A DNA stretch of 64,000 bases, taken from Inia geoffrensis. Lineage: Eukaryota > Chordata > Mammalia > Artiodactyla > Iniidae. The translations under genes were made by a program, and so were the position numbers. The notes under the pieces are model-generated. The model had not been told where the DNA came from, did not search any database, and saw only the letters and a program-made list of their open reading frames with translations. Location: contig CM070913.1 of assembly GCA_036417435.1 (NCBI GenBank), positions 5,932,680-5,996,679 of the forward strand. Reading direction: 5' to 3'. The stretch's first letter is position 1. Every line of letters begins with the position of its first letter. This document shows positions 35,943 to 49,280 of the stretch, piece by piece.

Positions 35943-36125
35943 GGGGCTTCCCTGGTGGCGCAGTGGTTGAGGGTCCGCCTGCCCCGGTCCGGGAAGATCT
36001 CACATGCCGCGGAGCGGCTGGGCCCGTGAGCCATGGCCGCTGAGCCTGCGCGTCCGGAGTCTGTGCTCCGCAGCAGGAGAGGCCACAGCAGTGAGAGGCC
36101 CGCATACCGCAAAAAAAAAAAAAAA
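35943..36125 (+). repeat. CHR-type SINE with internal deletion
   Basis: The head and tail are normal, but the family segment between ccgcctg and ccccggtccgg (about 25 bp, including the gggttcg B-box region) is missing. The target duplication aagataagggaaattg is perfect on both sides (5' copy ending about 35943, 3' copy about 36126-36141). It lies in intron 2. Confidence 0.93.
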
Positions 36126-36411
36126 AAGATAAGGGAAATTGAAACTACTGAAGAAAGTCATATTTTAAGATTATTTCTTTGTCCACTCATAAATAACTTC
36201 ATTAGATTCACCAGACTAGCGCTCACTTTCTCTCATTATCTAATGATGGGTAGAAATACAACTACAACTAAAAACAAAACATCAAAATATTTATTTACAT
36301 AATACGGAATGTTCCACAATTTAGGAATAAGAAAAATGTTTACATGTTGATTTTCACAATTCCTCCAGTTTCAACGCTCACATTTCCGACATCCCTTTTT
36401 AAAATACATAC

Positions 36412-36554
36412 CTTGTCATTTCGCTCGTGATCCCTCATGTGGCGTTGAAACTGGGACTCTTTTGGAAAAGATAGCAGACAGATTTCACATTTATGGAAGC
36501 TCGGAACTTGACAGGCATAATTAGTGTTCTCCGCATTCAATGTTAAAACTCCAT
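36412..36554 (-). CDS. ZNF236: ZNF236 coding exon 2 (finger 1)
   Basis: Residues 19-66. The acceptor is tttatag|ATGGAG and the donor is GACAAG|GTATGT. One C2H2 finger has Cys41, Cys44, His57 and His61, with the core [10 protein letters not shown] and the helix region [12 protein letters not shown]. The exon ends in phase 0. A short non-finger segment ([14 protein letters not shown]) links the basic start to the first finger. A CHR SINE lies 285 bp beyond the donor, in intron 2. Confidence 0.93.
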
Positions 36555-39500
36555 CTATAAAATTGCATAAGTATAAACAATAAATACCAGTTGTTATTCT
36601 CAGCATATAAATGAAACTAAATTAGTTGGTTATTGTTTCGAAACCAAATTATGTCAGATTTCTGAGAGATTTCAGATGAAATGAATGGTACCTTAAATTT
36701 TTTTAATGGGCATGTTTTTAGGTTAGAAATGAGAAATGTTGAGATGACTGAGACATGGGACTACAGGATTCTAACACCTGTGAACAGGATTGTCAGAAAC
36801 CTGAAACTAAACTCCTGAGGCTTAATACCCACTCAACGACACACAAAAGCCACCGTGTTTCTTAACCTTGCCTGCCTGCTCAATACTATTTCTAAGTCAT
36901 AACAAATCACAGAGGCACTTCTCCTCTAAGTCACTTTGAGCGTTCATCAATAACCCAGTTTCTTAAATCACTCAGTAAACAAAACTCTAGTAGAAATATA
37001 AAAGCTGATTCACTAATTCAATCTACCTCTGAAAACTGCTGCAAAGCAAGATAAGGTCAAAGAAGCAAAAACTTTCGTTCTCTCACATAGTTATGGTTTT
37101 AGGAAGGTAAAGAATTGCAGTGCTTTGAACAATCCTCAGGTTTTACAGTGTGCTTTCTAGTGTACAGTGTGCTTATATTTAGGTAAATGGCTATAAACTT
37201 AAAAGTATTTTCAAACAAGAATATGCAATAATCACAAAAATTTACCAAGAACGTCATAAAATAAAGATGTCCTAAATGTCTTCAATTCTTGAAAATAATA
37301 CTCTAAGTCTTATAATTTTGGCACAAATATACAATCCATATTAACTAGACAAAGACAGAAATATGTCACATACAAGTCTTTGTATCCAACTTGACCCCCA
37401 AATATTAGAAATTTGGAAGTAGGGTGAGGGGCTAATTTTAAGACTCAATAAAGCTCAGGAATGTCTTCTATTTCTCAAACGTCCATGTGGTGAACACAGC
37501 ATTCCAGCATTTTCTCTAGACCTTTACATGCCTGTTCTGAGCAAATGGCCTGCAGTCCCCTGTTTGGCCAACAGTCCTCCTGGTCTACCTCAGACCCTGC
37601 TTAAAAGCAAGAGCTGTGAAATTCCAAGGATGGGAGGTGGGGTGAAACCATGCTGGAGACAGAGCAGAAGGGAACGGAGGAAGCCGACAAGAGCTCCAAA
37701 AAATCCTCCCGGCAGATCCTCCCGCAAAGCGATTCCAGTTCTGAGAAATACTGATGTCATTCAAAAGACTGTAACTTCATCCAGAAACAAAGTGGATCTA
37801 CTAAGGGAAAGATATACATAATTTTTATTCTATTTATTCTTAACTCTATCCACATTGAAAGCCCATTCATTCAAAATCTCTACACCAAACTAATAACAAA
37901 ATGTTGTATGACTCCCCAGGCCCAAATAAAATGATTGCTGGGACCACATTCATTGACATATTATTCCCTTTTGAAAAGTCTGTACTATGGGAAGAAACAC
38001 TAAAGACACAAGTAAAATATCTGTTGACAACTGTGTTTTAAGAACTCAGTAGCGTTTTAACCTAAAGCCTGAATACAATAAGAGCCCCTCAACTTAATTT
38101 CTAAAACGCAAATTTAAAATGCTATTTCAGGATGCAGAATGAAACAATTTTCATAGCCTCTATGTTGAAACTACTTAATATGTTATGTAAAAATGAGAAT
38201 TAATTTGATTTAATTAACTGCAATTGATAGATAAACCCGAGATAAAAAATTGTACATTTAAAACTGAAAAATGATGTCACTTTGCTTATGAATTAAGACT
38301 TTTCTAGAAAATAGTTTTATCCTAAGCAGCAAGACTTCGCTCTTTAACAAAGCTCCAAATGTAATTAAATGACTTTTTCAGTAGGTCCCTTCCCGCTGTT
38401 GATAACATAATATTAATTTGGTCCAAAGACAAATTTAAAACAACAATTCAAATTACAGTGTAATTGGGAAGGAAAAAAACAAAACAAAACATGTTTTAGT
38501 TTCCACGTTGAGTCTAATTTTAAAGTCCACAGCATCTCTAGACTTTCACTTTGCTTCGCGGCTGTCTCTCTCGGCACTGAGAGAGCAAAGCCTCGCTCCA
38601 GGGCTGGGGGGTGCTAACCCCACGCTCGGCTTTCTTTCTGCTCAGGGTTGGCCCTTCCTGGGAGGGTCCTAGGCCTCAAAACAACCCCAATTAGGCAACA
38701 GCTCTTCAAGTTCATCCACATGTCTGGTCCCCAGAGTACTTGCTCAGAAAGAGGTCTATGAAATTCACGTATCCTCAGGATGGGCTTCAGGAGACCCACC
38801 AACTCCAAGAAAACGACACGCCAACATACGTGCGTGTGCACGTGTCCACTGTTGGGGGTGAGCGGTCTCTGCAGTCACAGGGCCCCCGGATTTCTAAGGG
38901 GCTAGGGATCTAGGTTAAGGTGTGATCACTTCACATCAGTCCTCCTGAGTATGGCTGCATTTTTAAGAGGCAGCTAGAACTTCACATGAGACGTTGGGCC
39001 ACACATATTCCTACTGCTTCCCCAGACAGAATGGGAATAAGCACAGAGCCACCTGCATTTGGCTGTGCTCAAATCTAAGAGCTCACCCAGAACAGTACTT
39101 TTCACCCATGTGCTTCTGCCCTCTGAGAGGACCAGGGAGGAGTCGTCATGAGATCTCACTGGTGCAAGGAAGCCTCCGGAGGCAGGACCCCAGGCAGGAC
39201 CCAGACTGTCCCCATACACACGTCCCCTCACACACACATCGCCTCTCACACAGACAGGCCCACTGCTCTCCCCAACTGCTCACCCTTCCCGCCAACAAGA
39301 ACTCCACTTCACTATCAGAATTAAACAAAAACCAGTTTACGAAGATCAGAAATTGAGCACCTTTGCTTCCCTGAGAAAACCTTGAAGACCAGTTTCAAAA
39401 TCAGTTTAACTCTTTACGTAGAGATTCTAAACAGTATATAATAATAGTCGTGTCTCTAACATCCCAAAATGATAAAGCCTATCAGAGTCGTGCAGATTAA

Positions 39501-41470
39501 ACAAGACGACGCTTCCTGGTGCGATGGGGACAAAAGCCTATCAACCGTCTCGGAGCACGGCCACCTCTTTAATGCTCATCCTTGCTACTCAACACCCTAC
39601 CCATCACTCCAGACCACGCTCTCCCATGGTAACTACCCACAGGCAGGCCTGGCATGTAACGCCGGGGACAAGATGAGCTGGTTTTCAAGCTGCTCTTCCC
39701 AGAATGGGCCCAGCACATCAGACCACCCCAGCTTATCTGCATGGCAAAGGTCATCCACATCCCCAATTGGAAGAACCTAGGTGGATCTCTTCCACGCAAA
39801 ATACCTACGATGTGACACCAAGTTCCAGCAAAACCTACTGCATTTATAGCATTCAGGGATTTAACTCAAATTCGCATCTCTTGACTGAAACTCTTAAGCA
39901 CTGTGCATTTAAGATCTCAGCTACCCATAAATCCTGATGAGGCACTTTTCAATTTCTAAAGTAACTAAACCCCAAACTTTTAACCTGTTTTTATTTTGTT
40001 TTGAATAAAAATCTTTCCAAAATAGAGTTGCTCTCCCCATCCTCTGCCCTCAACAGGCACTAGCCTCACTTCCCTCTTTCCATCATTCCCTACATTCCTC
40101 CAAGAACCCAGCTCTTTAACCATCAACCACCTGCTCTCAGTCACCCTCTGACACCACAGTGCTCTCTGAAGTCACCAAGCAGGCGTCTGGGAAGTCTGAC
40201 AGTCACCCCCCTACTTCAAATCGGTACCACCTTGCCTAATCTCCACCATTCTTTCCCCTCATTTCCACTTATCTTAAAATTCCTTTCTACTTTCTTTTCT
40301 CCCATTTTCTACTGCTCCTCCCACATTTGTCAGCATTCAGGTTTTAGCACAGCTGAGCTTTTTTAGGTAAAACTGAAGTGAAATGGGCAAAACTAATCCA
40401 GGCTGTGAGATATCAGGACAGGGGTTAGTCTTACGAGGGTACTGACTGGACGGAGCATCATGGAGGTTTCTAGGGTGCTGGTTAACGCCCCATTTCTTAA
40501 CCTAAGACATTATATGAATTATTAATATAACCCATATAATCTGGGTGCTGATTATATGAGAAAGTTCTTGCTCTGAAAATTCACTGAACATAATTTCTAT
40601 TCTTCTCTGTATGTTATATACCAACAGAAGGTTCACCCCAAAGTAAAGTGCTATAATATGCAACTTTACTTTTCATTCCTGTTTTTTCTTCCAGATTGGG
40701 GTCAACTAACTAGGGTCTAGCCTTTCTGGTAAGCAGAGTTTCATGGAACTCAGCCACGCTCACTGGTTTACGTATTACTGTGGCAGTTTTGAGGCTGCGA
40801 CAGCAATTCAAAGTTACAGTAGAGACCTTAAGACCCACAGAGTCTAAAACATTTACCATCTGGCGCTACAGAAGAAGCCTGCTACCCCTGCCCCAGAGGG
40901 TAAACCGGGGTTCCATACCGGCCAGCCAGCATTACTGCAATCCCTGCATTGTCTGTTACCCTCCAAGCTCCGTGGCACCCCAGGGACGTCCCAGAGTGAG
41001 AAAGGCATAAAGGGCTGACATATACAATGTTAAGGTCTACAATAAATAGCCTTAACATTTACTAAGGCATAATCTCCTTAAAACTAAGACCTTTGTCTTA
41101 GTCATGGGGTAGAAAGACTGGACATTCCCCTAAATAATAATTTTCAGAAAATTAATACAATAAAGGCAGCTATCTCTGTATTTCACCATTCTGCCCGATA
41201 CCTATGTACTTCACTCCACGTCTTCTTACCCCACCCGCTAAAGGCTTTCTGCCAAGCATTTTCAATAAATGCAACAATGAGCATCAGGGCCCTGGTTTGC
41301 TACACAATGATTAGCAACTACATATTTCCTAAAAATGTGCAGATAGTGTTTTCTAAGTGTGACAAGTGTACCACCAGCAGTCTGTGAGGTGATTTTAGGC
41401 AGCACAAGAACTCACAATTTTACTGGCTATGTATTTATTTTAAAATGTCTTAGTATAAAGTATACTTGAA
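36555..41470. other. Intron 1 (3' part), nothing named
   Basis: About 4.9 kb of mostly AT-rich DNA. Short open frames at 37528, 38614, 38994, 39469 and 40780 have no domain. A CT-rich stretch lies at about 40.0-40.33 kb. No confident repeat was identified. Confidence 0.45.
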
Positions 41471-41474
41471 ATTT

Positions 41475-42128
41475 AGTATGAGGTACTAGCACATGGATGG
41501 ACATACAGACCAATGGAATAGAATTGAGAGTCCAGAAACAAACCCATACTTCCATCGCGAACTGACTTTTCAACAAGGGGGCCAAGACCACTCATTGAAA
41601 GAACAGTCTCTTCAACGAATGGTTCTTGGACAAATGGATATCCACATGCGAAAGAAGGAAGGTGGATCAAAGACATCCACCTCACTCCATACCACACACA
41701 AAAAATAGCTCAAAATGGATCAAAGGCATCAATTTAAGAACTAAAGCTATAAAACTCTCAGAAAAAGACAAAAGGAAAAAGCTTAATGACTGGAGGCGTG
41801 ATGGTTTCTTAAATAAGACACCAAAGAAAAAGTAGATAAATTGGACTTCATCAAAATTTAAAACCTTTGTGCATCAAAGGATGCTATCAAGAAAGTAAAA
41901 AGACAAGCTACAGAATGGGATAAAATATTTGTAAGTCATATATCTGATAAGGGCCTAGTAACCAGAATATATAAAGAATTCTTACGAAAGCCACAAGAAA
42001 CAAACAACCCAATTAAAAAATGAACAAAGGATTTGAATAGACATTTCTCCAAAGATATACAAATGGCCAAAAGGTACATGAGAAGATGCTCAGTATCATT
42101 AATCATTACGGAACTGACAAGCTGATTC
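41475..42128 (+). repeat. L1 ORF2 3'-part fragment
   Basis: It reads in L1 order: acagaccaatggaatagaat, ggacttcatcaaaatttaaa, gggcctagtaaccagaatat and gacatttctccaaagatata. Frames are broken. It is split from following L1 text by a SINE. Confidence 0.85.
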
Positions 42129-42142
42129 TAAAATCTAGATGA

Positions 42143-42390
42143 GGGACTTCCCAGGTGGTCCAGTGGGTAAGACTCCGTGCTCCCAACGCAGGGGGCCCTT
42201 GTTCGATTGCTGCTCAGGGAACTAGATACCACATGCATGCTGCAACTAAGAGTTCACATGCCACAACTAAGAAGCCAACATGCTGCAATTAAAAGATCCC
42301 GCATGCTACAGCTAAGATCCAGCACAGCCTAAATGAATAAATAAATATTTTTTAAAACCTCTCAAATCATATTTTAAAAAATTAAAAAAA
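42143..42390 (+). repeat. CHR-related SINE inside an L1
   Basis: The head gggacttcccaggtggtcca leads to ctgcaactaagagttcacat and an (ataa)n tail. The 14-bp duplication taaaatctagatga is perfect at 42129-42142 and 42391-42404. Confidence 0.92.
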
Positions 42391-42404
42391 TAAAATCTAG
42401 ATGA

Positions 42405-43790
42405 AACTGAGAAGTACCAAAAATTATCAGGATAACCATGAAAATGAAAACCAAAGTAGAGGACTTACATTTACACTACTAGATACCAAAACTTGGACTA
42501 AAAGTAATTAAGACAATAAGAAATTGAATAGGCAGAAACCAAAAAAAATGGAAGAGAACTGAATACAAAAACAATTCTTCACCTCCACAGTCACCTGATT
42601 TACAACAGAGGTGATACTACAGTACAACAAAGGATGATCTTTCCAATAAACAGTGCAGATTAATTAGACATCCACATGTAAAAAGTCTTGACCTTTCCAC
42701 CATAAACAAAAATCAATTTCGGTTGGTGTATCAATCTAAAGGTGAGAAGTAAAACAATAAAGCTTCTAGAGGAAAACATAAGAAAATGTCTTCATGATTA
42801 TAATTGTCAAAAATTACTTAAGCAGGTCCCAAAAGTACTACGCATAAAGGAAAGGACTGATAAATTGGACAACATTTAGGTTAAAAACTTCTTTCATGAA
42901 AAGATTATCCTTGAAAGAGTGAACATGAAAGTACAAAGAACTCATGTGCAGTATACATGAAGAACTCCTATGGATCAATAATAAAAATACACGTTAACTC
43001 TTCACCAAAAATATACAGATGACAAGCATATGAAAAGATGCTCAAGATCATAAGTCATAAAGGAAATGCAAACTAAAACAATGAGATACCCAATAACACA
43101 CACCGATTAGAAGGGCTGAAAGTCCAAAATAATCAATAATACCAAAGGCTGACAAGGATGTAGGACAAGAGGAACTCCCATTCATTGCTTGTGAGAACAC
43201 AAAATGGTGCAGCCACTGTGGAGAAGTTTGGCGATTTCTCACAAAGCTGTTTATAGTCTCACCGTTTCATCTAGCAATCATGCTCCTTGGCATTTACTCA
43301 AATGAGCTAAAATCTCATGCCCTCACAAAAACCTGCACATGAATGTATACACCAATTTTATTCATAATTACCAAAAACTGGAAGCAACCAAGATGTCCTT
43401 CAAAATGTAAACAAATATACTGTGGTACATCCATATAATGAATATTATTCAGCAATAAAAAGAAATGAGCTATATCAAGCCATCAAGAGACACAGAGACA
43501 TGTAAAATGCACACTGCTGAGTAAAACCCAGTCTGAAAAGGCTACATACTATATGATTCCAACTATATGCTGTTCTGGAGCAGGCACAACTATGAAGACA
43601 GTGAATCCTAATGTAAACTATAGACTTTGTTTATAATAATGAATCAAAATTGGTTCATTCGTTAAAACAAGACATTAATAACGGGAGGCTGTAAGGAGAA
43701 AAATAAGGAGTACAGTATACAGGAACTCCAAACTATCGGCTGAACTCTGAGCAAGCCTAAAAACTGCTCTAAAAAGCCTACTAACTAAAG
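42405..43790 (+). repeat. Old L1 fragments with 3' end
   Basis: gcaaactaaaacaatgagat, tatgaatattattcagcaat-type text near 43435, then taatgtaaactatagacttt and ctaaaaactgctctaaaaag mark an L1M-type 3' end in plus orientation. Confidence 0.75.
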
Positions 43791-43799
43791 ACAAACAAA

Positions 43800-44500
43800 C
43801 ACCCAACTCAGTAGAAAAATGGGAAAAGACTTAAACAAGAGCTTCACGAAAGAGAACAAATGCTTAATAAACATAAAACCCTTATTAGCAAAGAACTGCA
43901 AATTAAAAATCAAAATGAGATAACACTACACATACCAGGAGGGCTAAAATATTAAAAGGACAGACAATGCCAAGTGCAAAGAGAGTGATAAGGCAAAGAC
44001 TACAGAGCAAATGGAAGGTCAATGCTCTACTGGTGGGAGAGTAAACTGGTACAATCACTCACCACTGCCCACCATGACCCAGAAATGCATAAAGGTTCCT
44101 AGCAGCACTTATTTGTAATAACCCGAAACTGGAAACAACCCAAATATCTATAGTAGAGGGGATAAATTAAATGATAGTATGTTCATACAACAGAATACTA
44201 TACACCTATGAAAAACGAACAAATTTCTGCTATGTAATAAGGAGGATAATCTCATAAAAACAAATATTGAATGAATGAAGCCAGAAAGAAAAGGGTACAT
44301 ACTATGAACTCAATTTAGTTCAAAAACAGCTAAACCTAATCTACGGTATCAAAAGAGGACAGTGCGGGTCAGCAGGTAATAGAGAAAACAAGGGGAACTT
44401 TTAAGGTACTGCTAACGTTCTGGTTACATATGAAAATTCATGAAGCCTTTCACTTAAAATCTACGCACTTTTCTACATAGATGTTCTATTCAATTAAATT
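43800..44500 (+). repeat. Second old L1 3' fragment
   Basis: A new pass through the same L1 region (gaaaaatgggaaaagactta, aactgcaaattaaaaatcaa, atagtatgttcatacaacag). It is a separate insertion directly after the previous one. Confidence 0.7.
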
Positions 44501-44919
44501 AGTCACCTAAATAGAATAATAAAGGGGTTTCAAAAAAACATATTTCTGGCTTCTCCTGAAAAAAAAATTATTAGCTGTGGCAATAATTAAATGGAGCAAA
44601 GTAGGAGCCGGCCCCTGTGGAAAAAATAGGAACTCCAATTCTCGGAAACCCCAGAGCCAGCTATTAACTGCTATCACCTACTACCTTTAACTGCCTCGCT
44701 AGTTTGCATTCGTGTCTGACCTACAGACAACTGAGGTTTTGAATTCAGTTAAAGAATTGAGGTATTAAGAGAGCACAGTCTGTTTCTGAAGTTTATTAGA
44801 TTACATACATTTTTCATTTTAACCCAGAAAAGCAACAAGTTTCACGTTCGCTGAGAGAAATGCTAGAGGAAGGCACCTCGGAGCCTCAGCTCCCTCCCTA
44901 GCTCCTTCCCAGCAGAGTG

Positions 44920-45090
44920 GCCTCAGCCTGGACCACACAGTGGAATCTCCTGTGAGCTTTAAAAGCCATGATGCCCGGGTCCCACCACAGGCTCAGATGT
45001 CACTGGATGAGGCCCGGTCATCGAGAGCTTTAAAAGCTCCCCACATGACTCCATAATGCGCTCCAAGGGTGAACACCACCACCGGAGGTC
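44920..45090 (+). mobile_element. hAT-Charlie (MER5-like) fossil
   Basis: ctttaaaagccatgatgccc, then gggtcccaccacaggctcag and gctttaaaagctccccacat follow the order of MER5-type non-autonomous hAT elements. Boundaries are approximate. Confidence 0.6.
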
Positions 45091-45302
45091 TTGCTGCGAT
45101 ATTTCACGTGAGAGAGTTCTACCACAAAAAAGAAGTTTGAAAAATACTGCTAATTCCTTGAGCATTGTCTTTGCGTATGGAGACAATGTAAAAACGCTGA
45201 TATACATTAAGCATTTTAGAACTGCTGAATTGACTCTATCTAATGAAGAATTAGGTTTACTATGGTTTTCCCAGGCTAGGTTTGTGTCAAAGACCAAGAT
45301 TT

Positions 45303-45510
45303 CTTTTTTTTTTTTTTTGCGGTGCTCAGGCCTCTCACTCTTGTAGCCTCTCCCGCTGAGGTGCACAGGCTCCGGATGCGCAGGCTCAGCGGCCATGGCT
45401 CACGGGCCCAGCCGCTCCGCGGCATGTGGGATCCTCCCGGACCGGGGCACGAACCCGTGTCCCCTGCATCGGCAGGCGGACTCTCAACCACTGCGCCACC
45501 AGGGAAGCCC
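45303..45510 (-). repeat. CHR-type SINE
   Basis: A T run, then gcggtgctcaggcctctcac, ending gccaccagggaagccc. The target duplication aaagaccaagattt is present on both sides (45289-45302 and 45511-45524). It lies in intron 1. Confidence 0.93.
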
Positions 45511-46204
45511 AAAGACCAAGATTTGGAACCCATGTTAACTCACTACTTGATTCCAGGATCATAAAATCTTTAGATTTTGTGTCTTATCTAATCACACTTT
45601 CTTCAAAATACTAAATACTCCAAGTTTCTGTCTACCTAAAAAGTTCGATTATGGAGAGTACAGGTTGCTCCTTTCTGAAGAAATCTTTTCATCCTTCAAT
45701 ACCTGATATTGATAGAAAGTAATTATTTTAAGCAGAATCTATCTCCCCTTAACTGTTACCCACCAATGACACCTAGTTTTGCCAGGGAAGCAGAGTCCCC
45801 TTAAAGCCTCAGAGCACTTCCCCTACTGCCCTGTAAGAAGTTCAAGCTCTACTTCTGTTAGCTATGCTAGCAGTCTCCGCCCCTTGAAGGAAGAGTACAG
45901 AGTTACTGAATTCATCGGAGAAAATCTAAAATGGCCTGAATTGGTAATCTGAGCAAGAACGGAATTGTTTATTCGTTTGGCTCAAGGTCTGCCTGCCTCA
46001 GCTCTCTGGAAATGAAGTATTAACAAATATCCCTTCAACAGAAAACAGAAGCTTAGCAGGAGGCCAACTAAAGGTTCAAGCTAGGCAGAAAAGGTTTGCA
46101 CCATTCTGTTGGAAAAACAGAAGCCATACAAGATCCCAAAATGTAGTTTCCATTCAGATCACAGAACGGCTTATTAAGAGTAAACTAAAATAACAATGAT
46201 AAAA

Positions 46205-46290
46205 AAAATCCTATCTCACTCATCTTTATATTCCCAGGACAGTGCCAGGCACAAAGGCAAGTGCTCAACAAACACTCCCCTATCAATTTA
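46205..46290 (+). repeat. MIR/L2-like 3' fragment
   Basis: cccaggacagtgccaggcac, then agtgctcaacaaacactccc. Short; family call uncertain. Confidence 0.45.
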
Positions 46291-46359
46291 TGTAACAGAT
46301 GAGGCTTACTTCTTTACTTATGTCCTAAAGCTAATTATTACTTTAAGACACGTTTTTAT

Positions 46360-47365
46360 GCTACTGACAAGGGATTAATCTCCAAAATATACAAACAGCT
46401 CATACAGCTTAATATCAAAAAACATACAACGCAATCAAAAAATGGTCAGAAGACCTAAATAGACATTTCTCCAAAGAAGACATAGAGACAGCCAACAGGC
46501 ACATGAAAAGATGCTCAATATCGCTAATGATTAGAGAAACGCAAATCGAAACTACAATGAGGTATCACCTCACACCAGTCAGAACGGCCATCATTAAAAA
46601 GTCTACAAATAACAAATGCTGGAGAGGGTGTGGAGAAAAGGGAACCCTCCTACACTGTTGGTGGGAATGTAAATTGATACAGCCACTATGGAAAACAGTA
46701 TGGACGTTCCTTAGAAAATTAAAAACAGAGTTGCTATATGATCCTGCAATCCCACTTCCTTCCAGGCATGTATCCAGAGAAACTCTAATTTGAAAAGATA
46801 CATTCACCCCAATGTTCAGAGCAGTTCTATTCACAATAGCCAGGACATGGAAGCAACCTAAATGTCCATCAACAGAGGAATGGATAAAGAAGATGTGGTA
46901 CATATATACAACGGAATATTACTCAGCCACATACACAAAAAAAGAATGAAAGAATGCCATCTGCAGCAACGTGGATGGACCAAGAGACTATCATACTAAG
47001 TGAAGTAAGTTAGCGAAAGACAAATATCACATGATATTATTTATATGTAGAATTTTAAAAAAAATGATACAAATGAACTCATTTACAAAACAGAAATAGA
47101 CTCACATACGTAGAAAACAAACTTATGGTTACCAAAGGGGATTGGGGGTGAGGGGGAGGGAGAAACTAGAAGTTTGAGATTAACATATTCACACTACTAT
47201 ACATAAAACAGATAAACAACAAGGACCTACTGTATAGCAGTAGGGAATAGGGAACTCCACTCGATACCTTATAATAACGTATAATGGAAAAGAATCTGGA
47301 AAAGAATCTATGGATATGTATAACAACCACTTTGCTAAATTGCATTAAAAAAAAAGGAAATGTTT
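46360..47365 (+). repeat. L1 3' end, comparatively young
   Basis: Long continuous L1 text: gacaagggattaatctccaa, gaaaagatgctcaatatcgc, ggtgggaatgtaaattgata, gttctattcacaatagccag and ggtacatatatacaacggaa, ending tgctaaattgcattaaaaaa. It is better preserved than the other L1 pieces, but frames are broken. Confidence 0.9.
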
Positions 47366-47489
47366 TTGAGCAGACCTCATCCTCCTCATTTCTGGAGGTT
47401 TCAGTTTTGACATCATTTTCCTTGGGAAGCCTAGACCACCAGTGACTGTTATCTGCTGCCATAAACAGTGTTCCCGCCGTCAGAGGACA

Positions 47490-47830
47490 CACACTCTCCT
47501 GAGATCGAAGGCAGAGACCTCATCTCTCTTCTTAAACTCTGCACCCTCAGCCCCTAGCACAGTGCCCACCTACGACAAGAAGTGCTTCAAAATGCTTGCT
47601 GAATAAATGAATTAACCCACATGTAGGGCTTTATAGTTATGAGGGCAGAGCAATGCAATGGACCCTTTGAACTCAAAGGCAGATTCAAATCCAACTCTGA
47701 CACTTACTAGCTGGGTAGACCTTCCATATCACTTAACCTCTCTGAGCCTCATTTCCCCTATAAAAATATAGGGGAAATATAGGCATTGTGTAAAAATCCC
47801 CACTTCCTACCTTCCATGTTTTTCTTAGAA
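47490..47830 (+). repeat. MIR fragments
   Basis: tagcacagtgcccacctacg with gctgaataaatgaattaacc is a MIR/L2 3' end. Then gattcaaatccaactctgac, acttactagctgggtagacc and acctctctgagcctcatttc form a second MIR body. Confidence 0.75.
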
Positions 47831-47924
47831 TTCATAATGAGTGACACAGAAAAACAAGCAAAATAATTTCAGATTATGAGAAACATTAAAATCGTAATTA
47901 AAATCGTAAACTGTTAGAGCAACA

Positions 47925-48490
47925 GTCCCCAAACCTTTTGGTTTCAGAACCCCTTTATATTCTTAAACATCACTGAGGACCCCAAAGACCTTAACTTTCT
48001 ATAGGTTATACCTATTGACAACTGCCCTATTAGAAATTAAAACTGAGCAACTTTCAAAACGCTTATTCACTGGAAAATAAATCTATTACATGTTAACATA
48101 AATACACATTTTTGTGTAAAACATACTCTCCAAAGAGACAGTAGGAGGAGTTTTTGCTTTCATACATCTTTTCAACGTCCTTTAACAGAAGACAGGTGGA
48201 CACTCACATCTGCTTCTGCTCTCTCTCTGCTGCAATACGTTGTTTTGAGTGAAATACATGAATATAGCGCTGCCTCACAGGGTTGGGTGTCGCCACCATG
48301 GCTCCTGCTAAAGAGTCAGCGGTTTCACCCCTAATGGCCTGTGTATGATTAGTGCAATTGTTAACCAAGTGAAAAAGCCCAACGGACTTAGTATCACTAC
48401 AAGAATATTTACCTCGCAGAGGCCTGAAACTGTCTCCAGAGCTCCCAGGGGTCCATGAACCAACTCTGAGAGCCACTGTGGTAGAGAATG
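47925..48490. mobile_element. Old DNA transposon fossil, probably hAT-Charlie type
   Basis: It starts with acagtccccaaaccttttgg and ends ctgagagccactgtggtaga, complementary-like termini of an old hAT element. The inner text (ctgaggaccccaaagacctt, acatgttaacataaatacac, tcacatctgcttctgctctc) is a repeated mammalian pattern. Family name uncertain. Confidence 0.5.
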
Positions 48491-48519
48491 ACTGGTGTAA
48501 GGCAGGGAAAGCAACTTTC

Positions 48520-49280
48520 AGAAAGGTCTGAGGAAGGAGGCCTCTCTCAGGAAGCTGAAGCCCAGAATGAGCAAGGGGTGGCTTCTCAGAATAGGGAGCA
48601 GCAAAGGCCCTGAGGCAGAAACAAACGTGGCCTCGTCCAGGAACAAAGGACTGAGGGCAAGGAAAGAGAAAGGAGAGTCAGACGAAGGCCAGATCAGTCA
48701 GGGTCCTGCAAGGCGTAGGACTGTAAGTTAAAGGGATGAAGGATCCTCTGGATAGTTCTAATCAGGGTGTGGCCACCTTATTTACATTTGAAAGACATGC
48801 CTCAGGCTGACAGGTGATGGAGACCAGCAGAGACCAGTCAGAAGGCTCCCACAGAGGCCCGCCTCGCAGTCACACTGGAGAGGGAGGGCGTAGGGCCGAC
48901 TGAAAACACGCCTCTGAGGGCGAAGCTACAAAATTATGAAACGCCTTGGGGAGTAAGGGAAAGAATTATTTTTCAGTTTGGGGCCTGAAAAAGCAGGTGA
49001 ACGGTGATGCCATTTGGTCAGACGGGAAAGACTGGGAGAAGACGAGGTCGCAGCCGTATTCCAATGTAAAGTTCACATTCTTTCTCTACCCTAAGCCTTT
49101 TCCACGTGACTAAGAACTACGGGACACTGCACTTTACGTTATTTTTTGCATAAATCATATTAACGATAAAAAAGTTAACACTGACCAAAATAAGGCCCGA
49201 TCAGGGAGCGAGGCCTTTTAGGACCTCCTTCCAGACACCATCAGCCACTAACGAGAACTCTAGCAGCCACTAGCCAACTA
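48520..49280 (+). other. Intron 1 near CpG island; possible old mid-repetitive element
   Basis: gcaaaggccctgaggcagaa, ggccagatcagtcagggtcc and gaccagtcagaaggctccca follow a recurrent mammalian interspersed pattern that I cannot name. No gene is seen. Confidence 0.4.

Noticed and set aside
43048..43242. Short open frames in the 41-47 kb region as genes
   Set aside because: They lie inside decayed L1 3' sequence and are antisense or shifted relative to ORF2.
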